Of a stretch of DNA of 64,000 bases, positions 8,788-16,718 are shown one piece after another (the first letter of the stretch is position 1; every line of letters starts with the position of its first letter). A program made the position numbers and the translations under genes. The stretch is from NCBI RefSeq assembly GCF_018476525.1, contig NZ_JAHCST010000022.1, positions 1 to 64,000 on the forward strand, in the 5' to 3' direction. The notes under the pieces are model-generated. The model did not search any database. It was given only the letters and a program-made list of their open reading frames with translations, and had not been told where the DNA came from. The DNA comes from Acrocarpospora catenulata. Its GTDB lineage: Bacteria > Actinomycetota > Actinomycetes > Streptosporangiales > Streptosporangiaceae.

Positions 8788-9342
8788 TCATCCGAGGCGG
8801 AGAGAGTCCGCCAATACCGCCAAATATCCGTCGGTTCGCTGGGCCCGCGCGGCGTATACCGCCGGGTCGTCGGGGGCGAATGTGTCGAGGCCGTCCACGT
8901 ACCGGTTGAACATGCAGAAGGCGGCGGCGATGAGCACGGTGTCGTGGATTTCGACGTCCGTCGCGCCCGCCTCCTTCGCGGTGGTGATGTGCTGTTCGGA
9001 GACCTTCTGCCCGCTCTCCTGGACCGCCCCGGCGATGCCCAGCAGCGCCCGGAGCTTGTCGGAGATCGGGGCCGCGGCCAGATTGGCCTTGACCTGCTCC
9101 ACCAGCACCATGCCCTCGGGCAGTTGCACGGCCGCGATGGCGGCGTGGGTGGAGTAACAGAAGCGGCAGGCGTTCAGCGCCGACACGTAGGCGCCGATCA
9201 GTTCCCGTTCGCCACGGGAGAGGCTGTTCTCCCCGCACAGCAGCACTTCCGCCAGCTGGTTCAGCGGGAGCGCGGTCTCCGGTCGAAACCGGAAAAGACC
9301 ACGAATTCCCGGCTCGTCCGAGTTGAGCGTGATGTGCGCCAT
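8788..9342 (-). CDS. AhpD-like / carboxymuconolactone decarboxylase-family protein, copy 2
   Basis: A 184-residue paralogue of the downstream gene, alignable end to end. Shared strings include RGERELI, YVSALN, CRFCYS, AAAFCMFNRYVDGL and DVEIHD. The Cys-x2-Cys-x3-His redox motif is CRFCYSTHA. Two ATGs are in frame at 9348 and 9342. AGGAGG directly abuts the first and lies 6 nt before the second, so the second (MAHITL) is preferred. First gene of the three-gene operon ending at 6625. The 85 nt before copy 1 shows no promoter I trust. The pair arose by tandem duplication and has diverged. Confidence 0.85.
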   Translation of the reverse strand: MAHITLNSDEPGIRGLFRFRPETALPLNQLAEVLLCGENSLSRGERELIGAYVSALNACRFCYSTHAAIAAVQLPEGMVLVEQVKANLAAAPISDKLRALLGIAGAVQESGQKVSEQHITTAKEAGATDVEIHDTVLIAAAFCMFNRYVDGLDTFAPDDPAVYAARAQRTDGYLAVLADSLRLG

Positions 9343-9424
9343 GAACATCCTCCTGGTCAGAGAAATATGGTGACTTGACCAGATTCGCCCGGCGCAATCT
9401 TCCCCGCATCTCCGGAATTGCGCG

Positions 9425-11803
9425 TTATTCCGCCCGCAATGCCTGACCCAGGTTCACCCGGCCCGCCTGACGGCCGGGGTGACCGGCCAGCACGATCGCC
9501 ACCACCAGCGCCACCGGGCCGGCCAGCGCCAGCGTCCAGCCCGAGGTCGGGGGCAGGTACTGCAGCGGCATGATGCCGGCCGCCACCCGCCAGGCCACCC
9601 GGCCGAGCGCCAGCCCAAGCGGCACCCCGGCCAGCAGGCCGAGCAGGGTGATGGTGGCCGCCTGGGTGGCCACCACCAGGCGGCACTGGCCGCGGGTCAG
9701 GCCGAGCGCGCGGAGCACGACCAGGTCGTGGCCGCGCCGCCGCACCGCGGTGACCAGGGCGTGCCCGACCGCGCCCACCGCCAGCAGCGCCAGGAAGCCG
9801 CCCAGCGCCAGCGGCAGCACCTCGACGTTGCGGATCTCGCCGAACTGGCGCGGGGTGAACGGGGTGAAGACCAGCAGGCCGTCGGCGGTCTGGCGGAGCC
9901 GGGCCGCGACCGCCAGCGGGTCGGCGCCCTCACGCAGCGCGACCAGGCCGCCGTGCTCCTTGAAGCCGGTGAACAGCCGCCCGAACCCGGTCACGGCGAG
10001 CCAGGCGCCGGTGTCGTAGCCGCGGGTGGAGGTCTCCACGCCGAAACCGATCCCGGTCACCCGGAAGATCCCGCGCCCCCGGTCCCCGGCCAGCGGCACG
10101 GTGTCGCCCACCCTTGCCCGCAGCAGTTCGGCGCTGGCCGGGGCGAGCACCACCTCGTCGTCGCCGCTGGGGGCGTGGCCCTCGGTGAGCACCAGCGGCA
10201 GCGGCCGGCCGGCCGGGTCGAAGCTGTGCGTCACCACGGTGCCGCCGCGGCTCGTCCCCGGGGCCATGCGCAGGTCGGTGACGCCGGTCACGTCCGGGTC
10301 GCGGGCCAGCGCGGCCAGCACCTCGGCGGGCGGCAGGTAGTCCCGGCCGTCGAAGCCGAAGACCGTCATCAGCTGGTAGTTCTGGCCGAACCTGGCCGGG
10401 TTGCCGGCCGCGTCGCTCACCCCGGCCGAGAAGGTGAACGCGGCCAGCACCCCGAGCACGCCGGTGACCGCCCCCAGCAGGGCCGGGCGCACGGGGATGC
10501 CCCGGCCGGGCTCCAGCGCGAACCGGGTGCCGACCACCACGGTCACCGGCAGCCCGAGCGAGGTCACGGCGGCCGCCACCGCCGAGCGCCGGCCCGGCGG
10601 GCGACGCCGCGGCGGTGCCAGGCCCGCCCAGGCGGCCACCCAGGCCGCCACCGCCACCAGCGCCGGGATCAGGAGCAGCCCGGTGCCGAGCACGGGCAAG
10701 TCCACGTCGGGGCCAGGGTCGGGCTCCCTGGCCGCCGCCGCGCCGAACGGCAGCCAGGCCGAGGCGAGCACCGCCAGGGCCACGGCGGCCATGGTTCCGG
10801 CCAGGGCCGCCAGGAAGGGGGCGAGCGCGCCCAACCTGGCCCCCTGCCGCCGGGTCAGGCCGACCGCCACCAGGGTGCGGAGTTCGACGCCGCAGGCCGT
10901 GCCGTACCGGACGACGGCCTGGCCGAGCAGCACGCTGGCGGCCAGGAAGGCGGCCAGGCCGAAGGCGAGCAGGCAGGCGCTCTCGAAGGCGATCACGTCC
11001 TTGCTGTGCCGGACGGCCTCGGCGCGGTCGAGCACGTCGATCTCCACCCGGCCGCCCACCCTGGCCAGCCCGGCGCGGAACCCCGGCAACCCGGCGGCGC
11101 CGTCGCTCAGCCGGACCAGGCCGTTGAGCGGCACCTGCCCGCCGTCCCCCAGGAAGTTGGCCCGGTACGCGGCGAGCAGCCCCGGCGACGGGATCAGCCT
11201 GCCGGTCTGGCCCACCTCGTCGGCGTACCAGAAGGAGCGGACCACGCCGACGATGCGCAGCCGGACGGCCGGGCCGTGCGGCTGTCCGGTGTCCTGGGCG
11301 CCGACGGCGGTGGCGGCCTGCTCGGGGGTGGCCAGGCGGCTGGTGACCGTGTCGCCCACGCCCAGCCCGACGGCGGCGGGGAAGCCCGCGGTGACCACGG
11401 CCTCGTCGGGGCGGGCGGGGTCGGGGAGGCGGCCGGCCAGCACGACGGGGCGCTCGATGGTGCGCATCGCCTCGGTGTCGGCCGGGATGAACGAACTGAT
11501 CGAGTCGTCGGGCCGCTCGTCCAGAGGAAGCGAGGTGTAGGCAGGGAAGGTGGTCACGGCCGCCACGCCGGGCAGGGCGCGGACCGCGGCCCAGTCGAAG
11601 CCGGCCTGGTTGGGCAGGACCGCGACGGTGGCGGGCAGCGTGCGGGCCAGCAACCGGTCCACCGCGTCGGCGCCGCGCCGCGCCCCCGCCACCGCGGTCA
11701 GCACCGTCGCTCCCGCGAAGGCCACCAGCAGGGCCAGCACCAGCAGCGAGCGGCCGCGCCGCCGTACTTCCAGGCGCACCCAGACCCGCGCCACGTCTTT
11801 CAC
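9425..11803 (-). CDS. ABC transporter permease, FtsX/MacB type
   Basis: A 792-residue membrane protein with an N-terminal transmembrane helix (about 18-40) and a large extracytoplasmic domain. A first cluster of helices follows at about 265-390, then a pair near 415-455, a second outside domain, and a C-terminal FtsX domain of helices at about 655-790 ending with LVVAIVLAGHPGRQAGR. This is the usual two-FtsX-domain plan of actinobacterial MacB-like exporters of lipids, peptides or antibiotics. GTG 11803 follows GGAG by about 9 nt. The partner ATPase that normally lies next to such genes is absent, so it must use one from elsewhere. Confidence 0.85.
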   Translation of the reverse strand: MKDVARVWVRLEVRRRGRSLLVLALLVAFAGATVLTAVAGARRGADAVDRLLARTLPATVAVLPNQAGFDWAAVRALPGVAAVTTFPAYTSLPLDERPDDSISSFIPADTEAMRTIERPVVLAGRLPDPARPDEAVVTAGFPAAVGLGVGDTVTSRLATPEQAATAVGAQDTGQPHGPAVRLRIVGVVRSFWYADEVGQTGRLIPSPGLLAAYRANFLGDGGQVPLNGLVRLSDGAAGLPGFRAGLARVGGRVEIDVLDRAEAVRHSKDVIAFESACLLAFGLAAFLAASVLLGQAVVRYGTACGVELRTLVAVGLTRRQGARLGALAPFLAALAGTMAAVALAVLASAWLPFGAAAAREPDPGPDVDLPVLGTGLLLIPALVAVAAWVAAWAGLAPPRRRPPGRRSAVAAAVTSLGLPVTVVVGTRFALEPGRGIPVRPALLGAVTGVLGVLAAFTFSAGVSDAAGNPARFGQNYQLMTVFGFDGRDYLPPAEVLAALARDPDVTGVTDLRMAPGTSRGGTVVTHSFDPAGRPLPLVLTEGHAPSGDDEVVLAPASAELLRARVGDTVPLAGDRGRGIFRVTGIGFGVETSTRGYDTGAWLAVTGFGRLFTGFKEHGGLVALREGADPLAVAARLRQTADGLLVFTPFTPRQFGEIRNVEVLPLALGGFLALLAVGAVGHALVTAVRRRGHDLVVLRALGLTRGQCRLVVATQAATITLLGLLAGVPLGLALGRVAWRVAAGIMPLQYLPPTSGWTLALAGPVALVVAIVLAGHPGRQAGRVNLGQALRAE

Positions 11804-11966
11804 GTCGTCAGTCTCCGGCGGGCGGGACCTGCCCTGGCAGGGTGTTAACCCTCAGGACGCCAGATCCCTCGACCAGAGCCGACCGAACGGGCACCCGAGA
11901 CATTACGGTTTCAGAGGGGAGCCGATCTCCCCGGGTCAGTGGGTCGAACGGCGGGAGCTGGTGGCG

Positions 11967-12455
11967 ATGATGGTGGTGACGGCCGTCCTTGCGGCCCTGA
12001 CGCTCGTGCTCACCGGCTGGATCGCCGGGCTGTTCTACGCGTACTCGGTCTCGGTGATGATCGCCCTGGACGCCATCGCCCCCGAGCACGCGGTCGCCAC
12101 CATGCGCAGCATCAACATCAGGATCCAGAACCCGGCCTTCTTCGCGTCCTTCCTCGGCACGCTCCCCGCCGCCATCCTCACCGGCGTGCTCCTCCTCATC
12201 GACGGCCAGACCACCCCCGGCATCCTCTTCCTCGCCGCCGCGGCCGCCTACCTGTTCGGCACCTTCGTCCCCACCGTCGCGGTCAACATCCCCCTCAACA
12301 ACGCCCTGGACGCCAGCACCGACCCCGCCCCCCAGACCTGGACCGCGTTCTCCCCCCGCTGGACCCGCTGGAACCACCTGCGCACCCTCGGCAGCACCGC
12401 CAGCCTTCTCCTGGTCGGCCTCGCCATCACCACCTGGGCCACCGCCCTATCCTGA
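11967..12455 (+). CDS. DUF1772 membrane protein
   Basis: A 162-residue protein with four hydrophobic helices (about 2-28, 53-75, 80-105, 137-160). It carries the DUF1772 features NIRIQNPAFFASFLG and VAVNIPLNNAL, near the polar WTRWNHLRTL before the last helix. The family is loosely linked to anthrone oxygenases, but its role in bacteria is unknown. ATG 11967, another ATG at 11970 and a GTG at 11961 are all possible; the first follows GGGAG by about 11 nt. It diverges from the FtsX permease and lies 4 nt before the S4 gene, so the two are probably co-transcribed. Confidence 0.8.
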   Translation: MMVVTAVLAALTLVLTGWIAGLFYAYSVSVMIALDAIAPEHAVATMRSINIRIQNPAFFASFLGTLPAAILTGVLLLIDGQTTPGILFLAAAAAYLFGTFVPTVAVNIPLNNALDASTDPAPQTWTAFSPRWTRWNHLRTLGSTASLLLVGLAITTWATALS

Positions 12456-12459
12456 CCGG

Positions 12460-12675
12460 GTGCGCCAAACCTTCACCCTCCAGTCCGACTGGATCGCGCT
12501 CTGCGACCTCCTCAAGTACTGCGCCATCACCGAGTCCGGCGGCGAGGCCAAACACTTCATCGCCGAAGGCAACGTCCACGTGGACGGCACCCTCGAACTC
12601 CGCAAACGCCGCAAGATCCACGCCGGCCAGACCGTCACCGGCGAGGGCTTCGAAATCCACGTCACCGGCCCGTGA
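12460..12675 (+). CDS. S4-domain RNA-binding protein, YbcJ family
   Basis: A 71-residue protein that is essentially one S4 RNA-binding domain. It contains ALCDLLKYCAITESGGEAK, then VHVDGTLELRKRRKIHAG, matching the small YbcJ/RqcH-associated type S4 proteins of about 70 residues. S4 domains bind structured RNA, often on ribosomes. It starts at GTG 12460, 4 nt after the DUF1772 stop, and ends 7 nt from the convergent end of manA. Function beyond RNA binding is not known. Confidence 0.85.
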   Translation: MRQTFTLQSDWIALCDLLKYCAITESGGEAKHFIAEGNVHVDGTLELRKRRKIHAGQTVTGEGFEIHVTGP

Positions 12676-12682
12676 GGAAGCT

Positions 12683-13765
12683 CTAGGCGCGGGGTTCGGC
12701 GCAGAAGACGGTGCCCTGGCCGGTGAGGTCCAGGGGGCCTTCGGTGGCGGAGGCGTACAGGGCGTCGGCGGGGTGGAGTTTGAGGTCGTCGGCGATGGTG
12801 ACGGTGCCTTCCACGCAGATGAGGATGCGGGGGATGGCGCCGGGGAGGCGGTAGCCGTCGCCGGGGGTGAAGCGGCGGAGCTGGAACTCGGGGGCGGGGG
12901 TGAGGTAGACGTCGTTGACGGGGATGATCTCGGCCGGTTGGGTGGCGGGGTCGGTGATGCGGAGGAGTTCCTCGACGTCGATGGGCTTGGGGGTGAGACC
13001 GGCGCGCAGGACGTTGTCGGAGCTGCCCATGATTTCGACGCCGAAGCCCTTGAGGTAGCAGTGCAGCACCCCGGCGCCCAGGTAGAGGGCCTGGCCGGGG
13101 GCCAGGTCGTGGCGGCGCATGAGCAGGGGGGCCAGGACGGCGGGGTCGGACGGGTAGAGGGCGGCCAGCTCGGCCACGAGGTCGAGTTCGCAGGCCCGTA
13201 CGACGTCCTGGACCAGGGCGGCGCGGGCGTCGGCGGGCCATGTGACCAGGGTGCGGAGGGCGCCCAGCACGTCGCCGGCGGCGAGCCGGTCGATCACGGG
13301 GGCCAGCGCGGGCAGGTCGAGCGCGGTGAGCAGGGCCGCGGACTCGCCGGGCGGGCGGAACCCGGCGAGCGCGGCGAACGGGGTGAGCGCGCAGATCATC
13401 TCCGGCTTGGGCCACGGGTCGGAGTAGTTGCGGTCGCCCCGGATGAACCCCTCCGCGGCCTGCTCGACCGACGGGTGGACCTGCATGGACAGCGGCTGAT
13501 CCACCGCGATGAGCTTCATCAGGTACGGCAGCCGCTCCCCGAACCGCTCGACCAGACCCGCCCCGAGCTCGCCCGCCGGGTCCGCCGCGATGACCGCGTC
13601 CAGCGTGGTCTGCACACCAGCCCGGGCGAGGCGCGAGGGCCCGGAGGGGTGCGCCCCCAGCCACATCTCCGCCTCGGGCCCGGCCGCGGTACGACCGGTG
13701 AGCGCGGCGATGGCCGTGCGGGAACCCCAGGCGTAGTCCTTGATCGGGTTGGTGAGCAGATCCAC
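12683..13765 (-). CDS. manA: Mannose-6-phosphate isomerase, class I
   Basis: Interconverts mannose-6-phosphate and fructose-6-phosphate, a zinc enzyme of the cytoplasm. The 360-residue protein carries the type I motifs NPIKDYAWG at the start, PYLMKLIAVDQPLSMQVHPS (about 79-98, metal ligands in QVHP) and the PKPEM box (about 119-123). GTG 13765 follows AAGGA by 7 nt. It is the last gene of the mannan operon, 25 nt after the mannanase gene, and completes the route from mannose to glycolysis. It may also supply mannose-6-phosphate for glycan synthesis when sugar is absent. Confidence 0.93.
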   Translation of the reverse strand: MDLLTNPIKDYAWGSRTAIAALTGRTAAGPEAEMWLGAHPSGPSRLARAGVQTTLDAVIAADPAGELGAGLVERFGERLPYLMKLIAVDQPLSMQVHPSVEQAAEGFIRGDRNYSDPWPKPEMICALTPFAALAGFRPPGESAALLTALDLPALAPVIDRLAAGDVLGALRTLVTWPADARAALVQDVVRACELDLVAELAALYPSDPAVLAPLLMRRHDLAPGQALYLGAGVLHCYLKGFGVEIMGSSDNVLRAGLTPKPIDVEELLRITDPATQPAEIIPVNDVYLTPAPEFQLRRFTPGDGYRLPGAIPRILICVEGTVTIADDLKLHPADALYASATEGPLDLTGQGTVFCAEPRA

Positions 13766-13790
13766 GTGCCGTCCTTCAGAGAGTCAGGGA

Positions 13791-15731
13791 CTATTCCGCC
13801 CTGATGTTGTCAATGTCAAATGAACCCGGGCTAACCCAAACGAACATTCCTCGCACATCGGCGAGATCCTCCAGTGAACACGACATGGCCGAGGTCAGAT
13901 CGATCTCGACCGGGACCGTGCTGTCCTGGTTCGCCCAGGTGAAGGAGGACTGGCACCAGCTCCACCCGGGACCGTACTGGAGCGCGACCGCGACCGAGGT
14001 GCCCGCCGCGCCGGTCTTCAGGTCCCACTTGAACGTGGACTTGCCGGACAGGTTGACCGGCTCGGGGAAGGCCGCCCCGAACCAGGCGTTGTTGGAGGTG
14101 ATCCGGAGCCCTGAGGTCCCGTCGGTGGCGAAGGCCGAGGTCTGCTCGACGGTGCCGGCGTCGGTCTGCCAGTTGCCCGGCGCCCAGCCCTGCACGCCGT
14201 CCTCGAACGAGAAGAGCTTGACCGCCGCGGTCGGGTCGGGCTTCACGGTGACCGTGATGTCGGCCACGTTGGAGAGGCGGCCGGCCGCGTCCTTGATCGT
14301 GTAGTGCGCGACGGCCCGGCCGGAGAAGCCGGTGGGCGGCGTGTAGGTCACCTTGTCACCGGTCAGTTTGAAGTCCCCGGACGTGGTCTGCCGTCCCGGC
14401 GTGGCCGGGTCGAGGTCGATGGTCGAGGGCTTGACGTAGGACCGGTACGCGATGTCGTTGGCGGCCACGTCCAGCGTCGCCCCCGTGCCGAAGTCGACGG
14501 TCACCGCGTCGTGGTCGGCCATCGGCGGCAGCGAGCGCTGCCCGGAGCGCAGCTCGTTCCCGGCGTTGGTGAGCGTCTGGCAGACCGGGGACGGACAGTA
14601 CACGGTGAAGCCGTCGTAGTCCGGGTAGAGCGTGCCGTCGTCCTGGGCGCCGGAGAGGATCCAGTACAGCCAGCCGTTGCCGCCCGCCGAGCGCACCGCC
14701 TCGGTCCACTCCTGGTAGACCACGTTGCGGGTGGCCTTGTTGCGGAAGCCGAACTCGCCGAGGAGGGAGGCCTTGCCGAGCTGGCGGGCCTTGCGGATGT
14801 GGCTGGTGATCCACTGGGTGCCCCAGGCGGCGTCCTTGGCCCAGCCGTCCGGGTAGAGGTGGAAGCTCATCACGTCCACCGCGGGGAGCTTGGTCAGCGC
14901 GGTGTTGTCCACGCCCTCGCCGCAGTTGATCGTCCAGTCGGAGCTCGCCTGGTCGTCGCAGCGGAAGCCCTCGTCGCCGACGCCGACCAGGTGCCTGCTG
15001 TCCTTGGACTTGATGAACCGGGTCATCTCGTCGGCCCAGGTGGTGAGGATCTGGGGGTTGCAGCTGGACGGCGGGTAGAGGCCGGAGCCCTTGCAGCGGG
15101 GCTCGTTGCCGAGTTCCCACATCATGACCGTGGGGTCGTCCTTGTACTTGACCCCGGTCAGCGTGTTGACGCGGTTGAGGACGTGGTTGATCCAGTCCTT
15201 GTACCAGCCGCGGATGCGGGCGTCGGTGTAGAAGGCGTCGTGGTTGGTCAGGCCGGCCCAGCGGACGTACTGGTCCATGCCGCCGAAGTCCGACCAGTTG
15301 TTGGTGAACGGAATGATGAGCTTGATGCCGACCTGGCGGGCCTTGTAGAGCACGTAGTCCAGGCGTTCCAGGCCGTCGGGGCCGTCGTTGTAGGCGGGCT
15401 TGGTCCCGTCCCAGTACTGGAAGTAGACGCCGTCGGCCTTGCCCGCGACCGAGTTGGAGCCGTCCTGGTTGCCGATGTCGAGCCAGCCCCAGGTCCGCAT
15501 GACGTTGAACTTAGCGGCAGCCGCGTCGTTCAGCACGTCATCGGTCATGGTCCGTGACTTGTAGTGCAGGTAGTAGTTGTTGGTCCCGGCGAACTGGAAC
15601 TTCTTCCCGTTCAGGTACAGGTCCGCGCCCTTGCGGGTGACGAACCCGTTGTCGTTGTGCGCGGACGCGGGGGCGGGAATGGCGATCAGTGCCGCCGATA
15701 ACGCCATGGTCAGGATGGCGGTCAGTCTCAC
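13791..15731 (-). CDS. Secreted endo-beta-1,4-mannanase, GH5, with Ig-like and carbohydrate-binding domains
   Basis: A 646-residue exported enzyme that cuts beta-mannan. A signal peptide covers residues 1-24 (cleavage after ASA). The GH5 catalytic domain spans about 27-395. The acid/base is Glu210 in WELGNEPR and the nucleophile Glu326 in LLGEFGFR, with MRTWGW and SFHLYPDGW as mannanase-type subsite motifs. A bacterial Ig/cadherin-like domain follows (about 402-497, AVAHYTIKDAAG). Then comes a C-terminal jelly-roll domain of about 140 residues starting FSFEDGVQGW, probably a mannan-binding module. GTG 15731 follows AAGGAG by 6 nt. It lies 11 nt after the kinase gene in the operon. Closest type: GH5 subfamily 7, by motif only. 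Confidence 0.92.
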   Translation of the reverse strand: MRLTAILTMALSAALIAIPAPASAHNDNGFVTRKGADLYLNGKKFQFAGTNNYYLHYKSRTMTDDVLNDAAAAKFNVMRTWGWLDIGNQDGSNSVAGKADGVYFQYWDGTKPAYNDGPDGLERLDYVLYKARQVGIKLIIPFTNNWSDFGGMDQYVRWAGLTNHDAFYTDARIRGWYKDWINHVLNRVNTLTGVKYKDDPTVMMWELGNEPRCKGSGLYPPSSCNPQILTTWADEMTRFIKSKDSRHLVGVGDEGFRCDDQASSDWTINCGEGVDNTALTKLPAVDVMSFHLYPDGWAKDAAWGTQWITSHIRKARQLGKASLLGEFGFRNKATRNVVYQEWTEAVRSAGGNGWLYWILSGAQDDGTLYPDYDGFTVYCPSPVCQTLTNAGNELRSGQRSLPPMADHDAVTVDFGTGATLDVAANDIAYRSYVKPSTIDLDPATPGRQTTSGDFKLTGDKVTYTPPTGFSGRAVAHYTIKDAAGRLSNVADITVTVKPDPTAAVKLFSFEDGVQGWAPGNWQTDAGTVEQTSAFATDGTSGLRITSNNAWFGAAFPEPVNLSGKSTFKWDLKTGAAGTSVAVALQYGPGWSWCQSSFTWANQDSTVPVEIDLTSAMSCSLEDLADVRGMFVWVSPGSFDIDNIRAE

Positions 15732-15742
15732 TGGCTGCTCCT

Positions 15743-16684
15743 TCAGGATGGTTGGTCCCCGAGTACGAGTGCCGCGGCGCCGTACAGACCGGCGTCTCGG
15801 CCGAGCGTGGTGGCGTCCACCCGGAGCCGACGCAGGAACTCCATCCCGGCCTGGCGGGCGACGGCCTGCCGTAGCGGGGTCAGCAGCGTGGGACCCGCCG
15901 CCGCCACCCCGCCCCCGATGACAACGTTGTCAACGTCAAACAGAGCCGCGGCGGAGAGGATCGCCGTGCCGAGCGCGTCGGCGGCGCGCTGGAAGGCCAG
16001 CCGAGCCACCGGGATCCCGCGTTTGGCGTCGGCGGCCAGCGCCCGCGCGTCCACCGGACGGCCCGCCCAGAAGGACGGCTCGACCGCAGCCCGCCAGCCG
16101 TTGGCCAGCGCCCAGCGCACCATGCTCGGCCCGCTGGCCACCGTCTCCACGCAGCCGACCGCGCCGCACGGGCAGGTCTCCCCGTCGCGGTCCACGCTGA
16201 TGTGCCCGATGTGCCCGGCGTTCCCGCTCGGCCCCAGGTACGGCACACCGTCCACCACCACACCGCCGCCGATCCCGGTGGAGACCACGATGCCCAGCAG
16301 CGTGCCGTGCGGCTTGGCGCCATAGGCCCCTCGCCACCACTCCCCGAGGGTCATGCACTGGGCGTCCCCGGCCAGCCGCACCGGCAGGCCGGGCAGCAGC
16401 GTGCCCACGGTCTTCACCAGCGGGAACTCCCGCCAGCTCGGAATGTTCACCGGGCTCACCGTGCCCGCGGGCACATCCAGCGGCCCGGCGGACCCGATGC
16501 CCACCCCGGTCAGGCCGGACTCCCCGGTCAGCCCGGGCACCGCGATCCGGCTGACCAGCTCGGTGAGGGTTCCCGCGGCGTCGCCCCCGACCGGCAACTC
16601 CAGCCGGGCGGTGATCACCCCGGTGGGCTCCACCATGGCCGCCGCGAACTTGGTGCCTCCGATGTCGATTGCCAGCACCGTCAT
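15743..16684 (-). CDS. ROK-family sugar kinase (probable mannokinase/glucokinase)
   Basis: A 313-residue ROK kinase. The N-terminal phosphate loop is VLAIDIGGTKFAAA (3-16). The sugar-binding stretch includes GNAGHIGHISV, and the ROK zinc motif CPCGAVGCVE follows at about 170-179. GIGGGVVVDG and VIGGGVAAAG are the other ATP-domain glycine loops. ROK kinases phosphorylate hexoses at C6. Placed between beta-mannosidase and ManA it most likely makes mannose-6-phosphate, though glucose or mannosamine specificity cannot be excluded from sequence. There is no HTH domain, so it is a kinase and not a ROK repressor. Confidence 0.88.
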   Translation of the reverse strand: MTVLAIDIGGTKFAAAMVEPTGVITARLELPVGGDAAGTLTELVSRIAVPGLTGESGLTGVGIGSAGPLDVPAGTVSPVNIPSWREFPLVKTVGTLLPGLPVRLAGDAQCMTLGEWWRGAYGAKPHGTLLGIVVSTGIGGGVVVDGVPYLGPSGNAGHIGHISVDRDGETCPCGAVGCVETVASGPSMVRWALANGWRAAVEPSFWAGRPVDARALAADAKRGIPVARLAFQRAADALGTAILSAAALFDVDNVVIGGGVAAAGPTLLTPLRQAVARQAGMEFLRRLRVDATTLGRDAGLYGAAALVLGDQPS

Positions 16685-16718
16685 CTCTGCCCCTCACTCC
16701 TGTCTGACGGAACCATGG

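Noticed and set aside
15743-16684. ROK-type transcriptional repressor
   Set aside because: No N-terminal winged helix; the protein begins directly with the kinase phosphate loop.
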